A stretch of DNA of 64,000 bases from Chromobacterium paludis (lineage in GTDB: Bacteria; Pseudomonadota; Gammaproteobacteria; Burkholderiales; Chromobacteriaceae). The stretch is from NCBI RefSeq assembly GCF_008275125.1, contig NZ_CP043473.1, positions 496,001-560,000 on the forward strand. Reading direction: 5' to 3'. The notes beneath the pieces are model-generated. The model ran no database searches. It had not been told where the DNA came from and was given only the letters and a program-made list of their open reading frames with translations. A program made the position numbers and the translations under genes. This document shows positions 33,674 through 43,579 of this stretch, piece after piece (position 1 is the first letter of the stretch; each line of letters begins with the position of its first letter).

Positions 33674-36529
33674 TTAGCCGCATGCCCCCACATGGCCGCA
33701 GGCGGTGCAGAATTCGCAGCCGTCCTTCTTGATCAGCGCGTGGTTGCCGCATTCCGGGCAGGGCTTGCCGGCCAGCGGTTTGAGCAGGGTAGGGGCTTCC
33801 AGGGCGAACAAGTCGCTTTGCTCCGGCGCCATCACGCCCATTTCCTCCACTGGCACGCCTTCCTCGGTCAGCACGCCCAGCATGGCGTAGCGGTGGATGA
33901 TCAGCCGCGCCAAGTAGGCTACGGTGGACGGCCAGCTTTGCGACTTGTCCATGCCGGGGATGCGGGCGAAGAAGTCGCCTTGCGGCTCGGCGTAGTTTAA
34001 GAGTTTGCGCAGCTTCAGGCCTATCCAGGCCGGGTCGATGACGCGCATGTCGAGCGACAGCATCTTGCACAGGCCGTCCAGCTCGCGCGGGTAGGCGCCG
34101 GCCAGCCAGGCTGAGTACGGCCGGCGTTGGCCGTTGGGCAGCACCAGTTCCTTGACGAACAGCACGAAGTCGTCGCCGGTTTGCGGGTTCACCACGTCGA
34201 CGGACCAGCTCATGGTGCCGTCGCTGCCGGACTTAGGCTCCTTGCGCGCGAACAGCGCGTCCATCACCGGGGTGGCTTCGCCTGCTTCCAGTTGCAATGC
34301 GCCCAGTTGTTCCACGCGGTGGCGCACCACCTGGCCCAGCGCGGCGGCGGCGGACGTGGCGTGGATGGTCTTGTCGCCCAGCGTGAAGCGGTAACGCTTA
34401 TCGCCGTTGGCGCGCGACAGCGCGTCCAGCTTGGCGGCCAGCCAGGCGCGGTCGCGGCAGCGCATGTCCATGGACAGCGTCTTGGCGATGGCGGACAGGC
34501 CGCGTTGCTCGTCCGTGGCGTTGACCCAGCATTCAAACGGCTGGGCGCGGCCGTTTTCCATATGGCCCACCACCACGGCGAAGTCCCCGGCGTCGCCTTC
34601 CACCATGAAGGTCCAGGACGGGTTGCCTTCCTTCAGCTTGGGTCTGTTGGGCCACTTCAGGCTGGACAGGGCTGGCGTGGGCGCGGTATTCAGCGTGACG
34701 CGGCGGTCCGGGTCGCTGGCGGCGCCGGACAGGTCTTGCGGCGCGGCGGCGGCGCTGGGCGTCGGCTCCACGGACAAGACCGAGCCCAGCACATTGTTGG
34801 GACGGTAGGTGGTGATGCCCTTCAGGCCGTTGCGCCAGGCTTCCAGGTACAGGCTTTCGAAATCCGCGAACGGGTAATCGGCCGGCACGTTGACGGTCTT
34901 GGAGATGGCGGTGTCGACATAGGGCGCGACGGCGGCCACCATGCGCATATGGTCCAGCGCGCTCATTTCCAGCGCGGAGACGAAGTAATCCGGCAAGCGG
35001 GCGGTGTCGCCGCCCTGCATGCGCCACACGCGGTAGGCGTGGTCTTCCACCAGGTATTCTTGCTGGCTGTTGTCCGCCATCCGCTTCTTGCGGGTGTAGA
35101 ACCAGGAGAACGGCGGCTCGATGCCGTTGGACGCGTTGTCGGCGAAGGCCAGCGAGATGGTGCCGGTAGGGGCGATGGACAACAGGTGGGAGTTGCGGAT
35201 GCCGTGCTTGCGGATGCGCGCCTGGATCTTCTCCGGCAGGCGGCTGGCGCAGTGCGGCGCGGCCAGGTACTGATCGGCGTCGAACAGCGGGAAGGCGCCT
35301 TTTTCGACGGCCAGGTCCACCGACGCGTCATAGGCGGCGTCGCGCATGCTTTCGGCGATGCGGGCGGCGAAGCGGCGGCCTTCCTCGCTGTCGTAGCGTA
35401 TCTTCAGCATGATCAGCGCGTCGCCCAGGCCGGTGAAGCCCAGGCCGACGCGGCGCTTGTTCTGCGCCTCGCGCGCCTGTTCCTGCAGCGGCCACACGGT
35501 CAGGTCCAGCACGTTGTCCAGCATGCGGATGGCCATGCGCACCACTTTTTCAAACGATTTGAAATCGAAGCTGGCCTTGTCGCCAAATGGCGCGCGCACG
35601 TGGCGGGTGAGGTTGATCGAGCCCAGGTCGCAGCAGCCGTAGTCCGGCAGCGGCTGCTCGCCGCACGGGTTGGTGGATTCGATGACCTCGCAATAGGACA
35701 GGTTGTTGTCCTGGTTGATGCGGGTCATGAACAGCACGCCCGGCTCGGCGTGGTCGTAAGTCGACGCCATGATCTGCTTCCACAGCTCGCGGGCGCGCAC
35801 GGTGCGGTACACCCACAGGCCGTCCTCGCGCTGGAAGCTGTCCGGGAAGGCGCTGGAGTTGGGGGGCACTGCGTGGGTCAGCTGCCAGTCGCCGTCGGCT
35901 TCCACCGCGCGCATGAAGTCGTCGGACACGCCCACGGAGATATTGAAGTTGCGCAGGTCGCCCTGGTCCTTGGCGTGGATGAAGTCCTCCACGTCCGGGT
36001 GGCTGATGTCCAGCACGCCCATCTGCGCGCCGCGGCGCGCGCCGGCCGATTCCACCGTCTCGCAGCTGCGGTCGAACACGCGCATGTAGGAAACGGGGCC
36101 GGAAGCGCGGCTATTGGTGCCTTTGACATGCGCGCCCTTGGGGCGGATGCGCGAAAAGTTGTAGCCCACGCCGCCGCCGCGGCGCATGGTTTCCGCCGCT
36201 TGCAGCAGCGCTTGGTAGATGCCTACCTTGCCGTGTTCAGTTTCGGAAACGGAGTCGCCCACCGGCTGCACGAAGCAGTTGATCAGGGTGGCGGACAGTT
36301 CGGTGCCGGCGGCGGAATTGATGCGGCCGCCAGGGATGAAGCCATGATCCAGCGCCTCGAAAAACAGCGGCTCGAAGCGGGCCGGGTCGGTTTCCAGCGC
36401 CGCCAGCGCGCGGGCGACGCGGCGGCGCACTTCGCTGACGCTTTGTTCGCCGTTCTTGGCGTATTTTTCCAGCAATACCTCGCGCGAGATGTCCTGTTCC
36501 GCCATGGCGGCGATGTTTTCCTGCTGCAT
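33674..36529 (-). CDS. nrdJ: Adenosylcobalamin-dependent (class II) ribonucleotide reductase
   Basis: This 951-residue single-chain enzyme makes deoxyribonucleotides with a cobalamin radical and works with or without oxygen. Visible elements are [13 protein letters not shown], the [12 protein letters not shown] segment, and the active-site [20 protein letters not shown]. Two tandem repeat domains of TSCPD type (both with a LSxDMR pattern) lie in the C-terminal third. A C-terminal zinc ribbon, CPECG...CTACGH, ends the protein. Two NrdR-like boxes lie upstream; no B12 riboswitch is evident. The ATG at 36529 is the first good start. Confidence 0.95.
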   Translation of the reverse strand: MQQENIAAMAEQDISREVLLEKYAKNGEQSVSEVRRRVARALAALETDPARFEPLFFEALDHGFIPGGRINSAAGTELSATLINCFVQPVGDSVSETEHGKVGIYQALLQAAETMRRGGGVGYNFSRIRPKGAHVKGTNSRASGPVSYMRVFDRSCETVESAGARRGAQMGVLDISHPDVEDFIHAKDQGDLRNFNISVGVSDDFMRAVEADGDWQLTHAVPPNSSAFPDSFQREDGLWVYRTVRARELWKQIMASTYDHAEPGVLFMTRINQDNNLSYCEVIESTNPCGEQPLPDYGCCDLGSINLTRHVRAPFGDKASFDFKSFEKVVRMAIRMLDNVLDLTVWPLQEQAREAQNKRRVGLGFTGLGDALIMLKIRYDSEEGRRFAARIAESMRDAAYDASVDLAVEKGAFPLFDADQYLAAPHCASRLPEKIQARIRKHGIRNSHLLSIAPTGTISLAFADNASNGIEPPFSWFYTRKKRMADNSQQEYLVEDHAYRVWRMQGGDTARLPDYFVSALEMSALDHMRMVAAVAPYVDTAISKTVNVPADYPFADFESLYLEAWRNGLKGITTYRPNNVLGSVLSVEPTPSAAAAPQDLSGAASDPDRRVTLNTAPTPALSSLKWPNRPKLKEGNPSWTFMVEGDAGDFAVVVGHMENGRAQPFECWVNATDEQRGLSAIAKTLSMDMRCRDRAWLAAKLDALSRANGDKRYRFTLGDKTIHATSAAAALGQVVRHRVEQLGALQLEAGEATPVMDALFARKEPKSGSDGTMSWSVDVVNPQTGDDFVLFVKELVLPNGQRRPYSAWLAGAYPRELDGLCKMLSLDMRVIDPAWIGLKLRKLLNYAEPQGDFFARIPGMDKSQSWPSTVAYLARLIIHRYAMLGVLTEEGVPVEEMGVMAPEQSDLFALEAPTLLKPLAGKPCPECGNHALIKKDGCEFCTACGHVGACG

Positions 36530-36601
36530 GGAACGCTCATCCTTCTGTATCGGTGATCAACGACGACGGCATGGTTGCGTGGCATGAGAAAACGGCGTAG
36601 C

Positions 36602-36650
36602 ACACTATATGTTGTTACGCCGTCCGGGTTTGAAACGCAAGCTGTTGTGT
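36602..36650 (-). promoter_or_regulatory. Pair of NrdR-like boxes upstream of nrdJ
   Basis: ACACTATATGTTGTTA (36602-36617) fits the NrdR consensus acaCwAtATaTwGtgt well. ACGCAAGCTGTTGTGT (36635-36650) fits more loosely. They are 33 bp apart start to start, close to the three-turn spacing of tandem NrdR sites, and about 75-120 bp upstream of the nrdJ start. Confidence 0.6.
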
Positions 36651-36693
36651 CGGGTGCGGGCTGAGATTGTAGCGCAGCCAGCCTATTCCGGGC

Positions 36694-39600
36694 TCATTTC
36701 GCAGTGATCTTCACCGCCAGCTCCACCCCGTCGCGGTTGGCCGAAGTCTTCTGCGGCGCGGCCAGCGTGAGGCGATCGGCCAGTTCTGGCTGGCGTTTCA
36801 GCATCACCTTGCGGGCGTTGTCTCCACGCAACTGTGCCAGTTTGAGCAGGTCGGTCTGGCTGACTTTTTCGTCGGCCAGCATTTCGTCGCGCAACAGCGT
36901 GGCCAGCGCCTCGCCGGACGGGCCGCCCGGCTTCAACAGGTGGCCGATCAGCTTCAGCCGGCCTATCTTGCGCGCGTAGACGGTCTTGATCGCTGCCTGG
37001 GTCTGCTGGTCTTTCAAATCCAGCGCCGGCAGCGGCTCGTCGTTTTGCGGCGCATGGCCGGCGGCGGCCAGCACGGCCGCGTCTATGCGCGCGCGCGCCA
37101 GCTGCGCGCTGTCCGCGTCCGGCGCGTAGCCGCCGGAGATGGCGATCTGCATGCCGGGCCGTTTGGCCATCAGTTCCGCCACCTTGTCCAGCTTCTCGCG
37201 CTCGGGTGGGCTGACGTGGGCCTCGCCGGCGACGAAGCGGATGTCGTCGAAGCCTTCGCCGCCCAGCAGGGCGCTCAGCGCGCGGAAGGGCGCGGTGACC
37301 ACCTTGGTGACGACGTTGACGATGGCCTTCCACACGATCTGGCCGTAGCTGAATTGCGGATCATCCAGGCTGCCGGCCACCGGCAGGTCCAGGTCGATGC
37401 GGCCGTTGCTGTCTTCCAGCAAGGCCACGGCCAGGCGCAACGGCAGGTGGGGGCCTTTGTCGCCCTTCAGCTCATCGCCCAGCTGGATGGAGTCGATCAC
37501 GATGCGGTTTTCGCCCTTGAGCTGGCGCTTGTCCAGCAGGTAGCGCAGCTCCAGCGACAACCGTCCGTCCTTGACCTGCCAGCCGGCGAAGTTCATCGAG
37601 TACGGATTGAGGCTGTTCAACGCCAGATTATGGAAGTTGAGCGAGATGTCGGTGCTGTCGGTGGGCGACAGGGGCGCCAGCGCGCCGCGCACCTTGACCT
37701 CGCCGTACTGGTCCACCGCGCCGTCCAGCGTGATGCGGCCGCGGCTGCCGGCGTGAGTGGACAGGTTCTGAATGCTGCCGCGCAGGTGATGCATGCGGGT
37801 GGCGAAGTCCGGATTCATGCCGTGATCGGCGAACTCCACCGCGCCGTTGCGCACATGGATGCTGCGCACGTCCACCTGCGGCAAGGGCGAGGATTTGCCG
37901 GAGGCGGGCTTGCCGGACTGGGCGGAGAAAATGCGCTGCCAGTTCAGCCGGCGCTGCGGGTCCAGGATCAGCCGGGCGCGCGGCTGATCCAGCCGCACGT
38001 CGTTGATGCTCACCTTCAGCGGCATGCCCTGGGCCTGCAGCTGGCTCAGGCTCAGCGCGTGCCAGCCCAGCAGGGGCAGGGCTTCGCCCGGCTCTTGCAG
38101 CGCCATTTTGGCCAGTTTGAGCTGGCCGTCCAGCCGCCATTTGCCGGCGGAGGCCGCATCCAGCTTCAGGTCCGCGCTGGCCGCGCCGCCCGTGAGCTTC
38201 AGCGGCGTGCCGGACAAGGCGTACGGCGCCAACGGCGCCAGCGGCAGCGCGCGCAGCTGGATGTCGCCGCGCGCGGACGGCGCGGCGGGGTCGATGTCGA
38301 GCTTGGCGTTGAATCCGCCGCTGCCAGCGCGGGCGGAAAGCGCCAGCGCCAGTCCGGCGTCGCCGCTGGCTTGCAGGCGCGCGTCGATATTGTCCAGCCG
38401 ATAGTCCAGGGGGTGGGGCAGGGCCAGATCGCGCCAATGCACGGCGCCGTCCCGCAACTGCATCGTAGGGTAGGACAGCCGCCAGCCGGGGCCGGACTCG
38501 CGCGCGGCGGCGGGCAGCTTGCGTTGCGCCAGCAGTTTTTGCAGCTGCAACTGGCCGTTGCGTTCGCGCTGCAGCGAGAGCTTCAGGCCGGAGGCGGAAA
38601 TATCGCCGGGCTGGATGCGGCGTTGCCTCAGGTCTATCCGCGTGGGCGCCAGCTCCGCGCCGGCCAGGCTCAGCCAGGGCGCGCCGCCCCCGCTGGCCAG
38701 ACTGAATCCGGCCAGTTTGAGTCCGGCGCCCTCCAGCCGCAGGCCGCGCTCCGGGTCTTGCGTCAGCTTGGCCTGCAGCAAGGGCAGCTGGGTTTCCAGC
38801 AGCAGCGGGCGCTGGAAGGTTTGATCGCGCCAAGCGGCGCGCCAGTCCTGAAAGCGCAGATTGTCTATCTTGACGATCCAGGGCGACGGTTTGCCGGCGG
38901 CGGGCGCGCCGGCTGGGGCGGGCGGCGTGGGCGGCAGGGCGCGCAGCCAGTTCAGCCGGCCTTGCGCGTCGCGGCCGGCGCTGAGGCGGCCGCCGTTCAG
39001 CTCTACGCTGGAGATGGTCAGCAAGGCGTGCGACAGGTCCAGCGCGCCGCCTTCTAGTTTCATTTCCGGCAACTCCAGCTCGGCGCCGTCCGGCCCCTTC
39101 AGCTTCAGCTGGCTCAGCCCGGCGCGCAGCGAGGAGATGGTCAGCTCCGGCTTTTTGCCGCTGAGGTCCAGTTGGTAGCGGGCGTCCGCGCTCAGCGCGC
39201 CTTGCGGCTTGTCCACGGCGAGGAAGGGTTTCACATAATCCCAGGCGGTGGCCAGCGGCAGGTTTTGCACATGGGCCTCGCCGCTGGACTGCAAGGGCTG
39301 CAGCTGCATGCTGCCGCGCCAGTCGAAGCGGCCGCCGCCTTCCAGCTCGGCGTGCAGCGCGTAGCGGCCATTTTCTGCCAGCGTGGACAGATTGCTCAGG
39401 CTCAGGTTGATCGGCATCAGCCGGAAATGCTCGGCTTGGCCCACTTCATGGTCGCTGAGGCGGATTTGGCCGTTGCGCAGATAGATGGCGTCTATCTTGA
39501 GCCGCGGTAGTTTTTCCGGCGTGGAGCCGGCGTCCAGGCGGGCCGGACCGGAAATGTCCGACGCGAACTTTTCCCAGTTCCAGCGGCCGGCGGCATCGCG

Positions 39601-39981
39601 CTCCAGCCACAGCTGCGGGCTGTCCAGCGAGAACTCGCTGGCCTGCCAGCGGCCAAACAACAGGGCATACAGATCCGCGTTCAGATACAGCCGCCGAGCC
39701 TGGAACAGCGGGCGGCCGTCGCCTTCGCGCAGCGCCACGCCGCTCAGCGTCAGCTCCATGCTCCAGGGCACGATGCTTGCCTTGTCTATGCTCAGCTGCC
39801 GACCATGCTTGCGCGCCCAGTCGACGGCGCCTTGTTGCAGCAGCTTGGGCGCGGCCAGGCCAAGAAAGGCCCAGAACGCCAGCAGCAAAGCGAGCGCGAG
39901 GGCCAGCCAGCGTAGCCAGCGGCGCGGTTTTCGAGGAGCGGGGGAGGGAGCGGCCGGTTCGGCCTGGGCGTGGGTATTCAT
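36694..39981 (-). CDS. AsmA-like DUF748 protein (large envelope protein)
   Basis: This 1095-residue protein has a cytoplasmic N-terminus, one membrane helix (about residues 22-45, WLRWLALALALLLAFWAFLGLAA) and a very long periplasmic beta-rich region of AsmA/DUF748 type. The C-terminal part (QLARARIDA and a SGGYAPD segment) recalls the OmpA-like end of some DUF748 proteins. AsmA-like proteins are linked to lipid transport between membranes and envelope homeostasis; the precise role here is unknown. The ATG at 39981 removes an implausible upstream extension. Confidence 0.82.
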   Translation of the reverse strand: MNTHAQAEPAAPSPAPRKPRRWLRWLALALALLLAFWAFLGLAAPKLLQQGAVDWARKHGRQLSIDKASIVPWSMELTLSGVALREGDGRPLFQARRLYLNADLYALLFGRWQASEFSLDSPQLWLERDAAGRWNWEKFASDISGPARLDAGSTPEKLPRLKIDAIYLRNGQIRLSDHEVGQAEHFRLMPINLSLSNLSTLAENGRYALHAELEGGGRFDWRGSMQLQPLQSSGEAHVQNLPLATAWDYVKPFLAVDKPQGALSADARYQLDLSGKKPELTISSLRAGLSQLKLKGPDGAELELPEMKLEGGALDLSHALLTISSVELNGGRLSAGRDAQGRLNWLRALPPTPPAPAGAPAAGKPSPWIVKIDNLRFQDWRAAWRDQTFQRPLLLETQLPLLQAKLTQDPERGLRLEGAGLKLAGFSLASGGGAPWLSLAGAELAPTRIDLRQRRIQPGDISASGLKLSLQRERNGQLQLQKLLAQRKLPAAARESGPGWRLSYPTMQLRDGAVHWRDLALPHPLDYRLDNIDARLQASGDAGLALALSARAGSGGFNAKLDIDPAAPSARGDIQLRALPLAPLAPYALSGTPLKLTGGAASADLKLDAASAGKWRLDGQLKLAKMALQEPGEALPLLGWHALSLSQLQAQGMPLKVSINDVRLDQPRARLILDPQRRLNWQRIFSAQSGKPASGKSSPLPQVDVRSIHVRNGAVEFADHGMNPDFATRMHHLRGSIQNLSTHAGSRGRITLDGAVDQYGEVKVRGALAPLSPTDSTDISLNFHNLALNSLNPYSMNFAGWQVKDGRLSLELRYLLDKRQLKGENRIVIDSIQLGDELKGDKGPHLPLRLAVALLEDSNGRIDLDLPVAGSLDDPQFSYGQIVWKAIVNVVTKVVTAPFRALSALLGGEGFDDIRFVAGEAHVSPPEREKLDKVAELMAKRPGMQIAISGGYAPDADSAQLARARIDAAVLAAAGHAPQNDEPLPALDLKDQQTQAAIKTVYARKIGRLKLIGHLLKPGGPSGEALATLLRDEMLADEKVSQTDLLKLAQLRGDNARKVMLKRQPELADRLTLAAPQKTSANRDGVELAVKITAK

Positions 39982-40340
39982 ATCGTTTAATTCTAATGCA
40001 GTTTCAGGCCGCCGTCCTGTTGCGTTGTTTGTCCTAATGTTGACCGGGTGTGACCATCGAAACCGCATCGACCGTTGCCTGGCGGCGCGAGAGCTGGCTA
40101 GGATGGAATGGTGTTCAAAATCTTGAACGCCGAATGAATCCAATCTTGATCACGAAAGGACGAAAATTTTGCAGCATCGCCACCGGCCGCGCCGGTCATT
40201 CACCATATTTTCAACGGCGGCCAGCTTGCCGCTGCTGGCGGACCGCTGCCTGTTCCTGCTCCAGGCCAGTCGGCGCAACACGCTGGCCAACCCCGCCCGG
40301 CTGCTAGGCAGCTCCGGCGCCCACACGTAACAGAGGCTTT

Positions 40341-41681
40341 ATGGACAGTGCCCATACCATCAATCAATGGCTAGACCAGAACCATATCACCGAGGTGGAG
40401 TGTCTGATCCCGGACATGACCGGCCTCGCCCGCGGCAAGATCGTGCCGCGCCACAAGTATAACCCCGCCGAAGGCCTGCGCCTGCCGGAGGCCGTGCTGT
40501 CCATGACAGTGACCGGCGACTATCCGGAGCGCGACTTCACCTCGGTGGCGGACCCGGACATGAAGCTGATCCCGGACGCCAGCACCCTGCGGCCGGTGCC
40601 GTGGAACAAGGAGCCGACGGCGCAGATCATCCATGATTGCTACAGCTTTGACGGCCAGGCGGTGGACCTGGCGCCGCGCAATGTGCTCAAGCGCATCTTG
40701 AAACTGTACGAGGAAAAAGGCTGGAAAGCCGTGATCGCGCCAGAGATGGAGTTCTACCTGGTGGAAATCCAGCCGGACGAGGACTTGCCGCTGCGGCCGC
40801 CAGTGGGCCGCACCCGCCGCACCGAAGCCGGCATGCAGAGCTTTTCCATCGACGCGGTCAACGAATACGACGACATCTTCGACGTGATGTACGACTGGTG
40901 CGAGGCCCAAGGCCTGGCGCTGGACACGCTGATCCATGAAATGGGCACGGCGCAGATGGAGATCAACCTGGACCACGGCGACCCGCTGCAGCTGGCCGAC
41001 CAGGTTTTCCTGTTCAAGCGCACGGTGCGCGAGGTGGCCATCCGCAACAATATGTACGCCACCTTCATGGCCAAGCCCATGCAGGGGCAGCCCGGCAGCG
41101 CCATGCACATGCACCAGAGCGTGGTGGACATCGCCAGCGGGAGCAACATCTTCAGCCAGGACAATGGCGAACCGTCGCCGGCCTTCCTGCATTTCATCGG
41201 CGGCCTGCAAAAGTACCTGCCGGCAGCCATGCCCTTCTTCGCGCCGTACGTGAACTCCTACCGCCGGCTCAGCCGCTACACCTCGGCGCCCATCAACCTG
41301 AGCTGGGGCTACGACAACCGCACCTGCGGCCTGCGCGTGCCGCACTCCGGGCCGGAAGCGCGGCGGGTGGAAAACCGCCTGGCCGGCGTGGACGTCAATC
41401 CCTATCTGGCGATGGCCGCCAGCCTGGCCTGCGGCTATCTGGGCATGCGCGAGCAGCTGGAGCCGTCTGAGCCGCTGACCGGCAGCGCCTACGAACAGCC
41501 GCACCAGCTGCCGCGCCACCTGGACGACGCCATCGACATGCTGCTGCGTTGCCAGCCGCTGGCGGAGCTGTTCGGCGAGCACTTCGTCGAGACTTACGCG
41601 GCGATCAAGGAGGCGGAGTACCGAGAGTACTTCGACGTGATCAGCCCCTGGGAGCGGCGCTTCCTGCTATTGCACGTCTAG
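40341..41681 (+). CDS. Gamma-glutamylpolyamine synthetase (glutamine-synthetase family)
   Basis: This 446-residue GS-fold ligase has the N-terminal LIPDMTGLARGKIVP, the metal-binding APEMEFYL, HMHQS and the late RRVENRLAGVDVNPYLA segment. These fit the PuuA/PauA/SpuI branch, which joins glutamate to putrescine or other polyamines with ATP to start their catabolism. The branch is assigned by motif resemblance, not by test. It stands alone with a terminator after it; the agmatine deiminase gene 2 kb downstream also belongs to polyamine metabolism. Confidence 0.82.
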   Translation: MDSAHTINQWLDQNHITEVECLIPDMTGLARGKIVPRHKYNPAEGLRLPEAVLSMTVTGDYPERDFTSVADPDMKLIPDASTLRPVPWNKEPTAQIIHDCYSFDGQAVDLAPRNVLKRILKLYEEKGWKAVIAPEMEFYLVEIQPDEDLPLRPPVGRTRRTEAGMQSFSIDAVNEYDDIFDVMYDWCEAQGLALDTLIHEMGTAQMEINLDHGDPLQLADQVFLFKRTVREVAIRNNMYATFMAKPMQGQPGSAMHMHQSVVDIASGSNIFSQDNGEPSPAFLHFIGGLQKYLPAAMPFFAPYVNSYRRLSRYTSAPINLSWGYDNRTCGLRVPHSGPEARRVENRLAGVDVNPYLAMAASLACGYLGMREQLEPSEPLTGSAYEQPHQLPRHLDDAIDMLLRCQPLAELFGEHFVETYAAIKEAEYREYFDVISPWERRFLLLHV

Positions 41682-41709
41682 CCGTACCGACCTGGCGCCC
41701 ACGCCTTCC

Positions 41710-41735
41710 CGCCCTGTGGGTTGGAGGGCGTTTTT
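41710..41735 (+). terminator. Terminator after the glutamine-synthetase-family gene
   Basis: CGCCCT (41710-41715) pairs with AGGGCG (41725-41730), followed by five T residues, 29 bp past the stop codon. Confidence 0.75.
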
Positions 41736-42036
41736 GTGCTAGACGTTGGAATGGGGGCGGGAGGTGCAAGCGCGTGGCACCTCCGCGGTTCGTGCCATTG
41801 GCAAGCACTTGTTCTGCCGCGCGGGGGACGCTTGCCATGAAATAGAATGAAGCGGCGAATCCTGTCCACATCTCCATGCTCGGCGCGCAAACGGTAGTGT
41901 TTTACCCAGTATGGACATGAATCTGTTCCTGCAAACACAGCTTTCCAGCAGCCTCTGGTGAGTGGCGTGTTTCGTTTAGTTTAGGTCTCTGCAAGAAGCA
42001 AGACGATTGGTGTCGTGATGATTTTAATGAGAAATC
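41736..42036. other. Non-coding stretch upstream of the RelA/SpoT-domain gene
   Basis: I see no gene here. An 8-bp TGGCAAGC/GCTTGCCA inverted repeat lies around 41800-41840. GC content falls toward the right, marking the edge of the low-GC insert. Confidence 0.5.
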
Positions 42037-42110
42037 TTGACGGCATATTTTTTGCAAACCAAAATATGGGAGTTTTCACCCGTCATGTCGGGTGGCTAAT
42101 TATAAGTTAG
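42037..42110 (+). promoter_or_regulatory. Promoter with embedded inverted-repeat operator and leader hairpins
   Basis: A -35-like TTGACG (42037-42042) is followed 17 bp later by CAAAAT. Inside it is a perfect inverted repeat CATATTTT-N9-AAAATATG (42044-42068) overlapping both spacer and -10. The leader then has a CACCCG-N6-CGGGTG hairpin (42077-42094) and a CTAA-N7-TTAG repeat (42096-42110), just before the AGGAGG ribosome site. Confidence 0.5.
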
Positions 42111-42129
42111 CTACTAGGAGGATATTGCA

Positions 42130-43407
42130 TTGGTACTCACGAAAAGCAAAATTGACAAGGCGGGGGATGCGCTTGCGAAGGACAGCTTTCACGATGTGGA
42201 GGACATGATCGACCTCGAGGAGGCCTTCGATGAGTATAGAAAATCACATTTGGAACCGCTTTCAGAGACCACTCTGGAACTTCAAGCCTGGCTCAATGAA
42301 TACGGACACGACTATTACATTGCGCAGCGCCTAAAGCGCAAACCTCAAATAGTCCGTAAGCTTAACCGCCTCAGCGTACGCCTTACTCAGCTCCAAGATA
42401 TTGGAGGTTGCAGAATAATTGTAGAAAAGAACGAACTTGTGGACCAACTTGTTCAGTTCTTAAAAGATAAAATTTCAAAAACCGTTGACTTGAAACTTAA
42501 AAGAGTAACGGATTATAGAGAGAAAGGCCGCGATATAACAGGGTATCGTTCTGTCCATTTTCTTCTTGAACGCAACGACAGAAAGCTAGAGTTGCAAATT
42601 CGCAGTCGGATTCAGCATTATTGGGCTGAGAGTATTGAACGCACATCCGTCATCTATGGGCATCATCTTAAAGAAGGAGAGGGTGATTCAATCGTAATTT
42701 CGTACTTTCAAAAACTATCTGATGCTTTCTTTGAGATTGAATCGGGTAGAACACCATCAGCTCGTTTAAGACTCGAAATTGACGTAGCAAAGAAGGATGC
42801 GGAAAGAATAATTCGAAATGTAGATTCATCTAATGCAATAGATAGCCATGTTAATGATGATATCATCCTTACTCTATCGGAGAAAGAAAGACGAAGTGCC
42901 AGTCCAATAAATAATTGGATTATTGTATTTGACTGGAATACTGGACAGTTTGTGAGTTGGGACATTGTTGGCAAGACACCAGATGAAGCAATCGAAGCAT
43001 ATGTCCGCTATGAGAACCAATTTCCTGTTGAAAGAAATTTTGAGGTTGTACTCATCGGTTCTTCGCGCGTTGCAACAGTTAGGCGAACTCACAGCCACTA
43101 CTTCGGTATCGAAGACTACGACAAGATATTAGAAAGCCTAGATGAATCAATTCAGGGCTTTGAAAAAATTGGCGCAATAGACGTTTCTGGTCGCCAAATT
43201 CTGCTCAAACTCTATACCAAACACTTTTGGGGGCAAAAGACAGTAGCTCAAGATACATTGCGAAATCACTTTTGCAAAGACGTTAAAAATCTTGATGCAG
43301 CTTTGGATAAATTGGTTCAACAGGGACTTGTTCTCCGAGAGTCTGCTGCTGGCCCTGTATCCCTCAACATCAAAGCTCGCCCTGAGATTGACAAGCTGGT
43401 CTCTTGA
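42130..43407 (+). CDS. RelA/SpoT-domain protein with probable C-terminal winged helix
   Basis: This 425-residue protein has an alarmone-synthetase-type RelA_SpoT domain at about residues 60-200: the RLKRKPQIVRKL basic motif, Asp90 in DIGGCR, GYRSVHF near 138-144, and ELQIRS at 154-159. No HD hydrolase, TGS or ACT domain is present. A middle domain (about 255-325) is unrecognised. Residues 345-420 look like a winged helix (GRQILLKLYTKH, then LDAALDKLVQQGLVLRE). The TTG start at 42130 has AGGAGG 8 bp upstream. Low GC against its neighbours suggests transfer. It may make (p)ppGpp or act as a toxSAS-like toxin. Confidence 0.8.
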   Translation: MVLTKSKIDKAGDALAKDSFHDVEDMIDLEEAFDEYRKSHLEPLSETTLELQAWLNEYGHDYYIAQRLKRKPQIVRKLNRLSVRLTQLQDIGGCRIIVEKNELVDQLVQFLKDKISKTVDLKLKRVTDYREKGRDITGYRSVHFLLERNDRKLELQIRSRIQHYWAESIERTSVIYGHHLKEGEGDSIVISYFQKLSDAFFEIESGRTPSARLRLEIDVAKKDAERIIRNVDSSNAIDSHVNDDIILTLSEKERRSASPINNWIIVFDWNTGQFVSWDIVGKTPDEAIEAYVRYENQFPVERNFEVVLIGSSRVATVRRTHSHYFGIEDYDKILESLDESIQGFEKIGAIDVSGRQILLKLYTKHFWGQKTVAQDTLRNHFCKDVKNLDAALDKLVQQGLVLRESAAGPVSLNIKARPEIDKLVS

Positions 43408-43447
43408 ACTTGCTGCATAACAATACATTCAAGCTAATTCAGAGCCG

Positions 43448-43555
43448 TAGGTTGGGATAGGCTTGCGAAGCCCAACGTTTACCGCGAAGGGTGAAATCAT
43501 ATTTCATGGCTCTATTCTTTAGGTAAACGTTGGGCTTCATTTTATTCAGCCCTAC
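43448..43555. repeat. Composite inverted-repeat element (MITE- or REP-like)
   Basis: A perfect 16-bp inverted repeat, AAGCCCAACGTTTACC, lies at 43468-43483 and 43522-43537. It is enclosed by GTAGG ... CCTAC ends and a second GTTGGG/CCCAAC pairing on the left. The 108-bp whole can fold as a cruciform and has no coding capacity. It follows the RelA/SpoT-domain gene at the edge of the low-GC insert. Confidence 0.65.
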
Positions 43556-43579
43556 AGTCCCATTCCTGCGGATGCCTAG

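Noticed and set aside
36530..36693. Cobalamin riboswitch before nrdJ
   Set aside because: No B12-box or matching secondary-structure core could be seen; NrdR-like boxes explain the region better.
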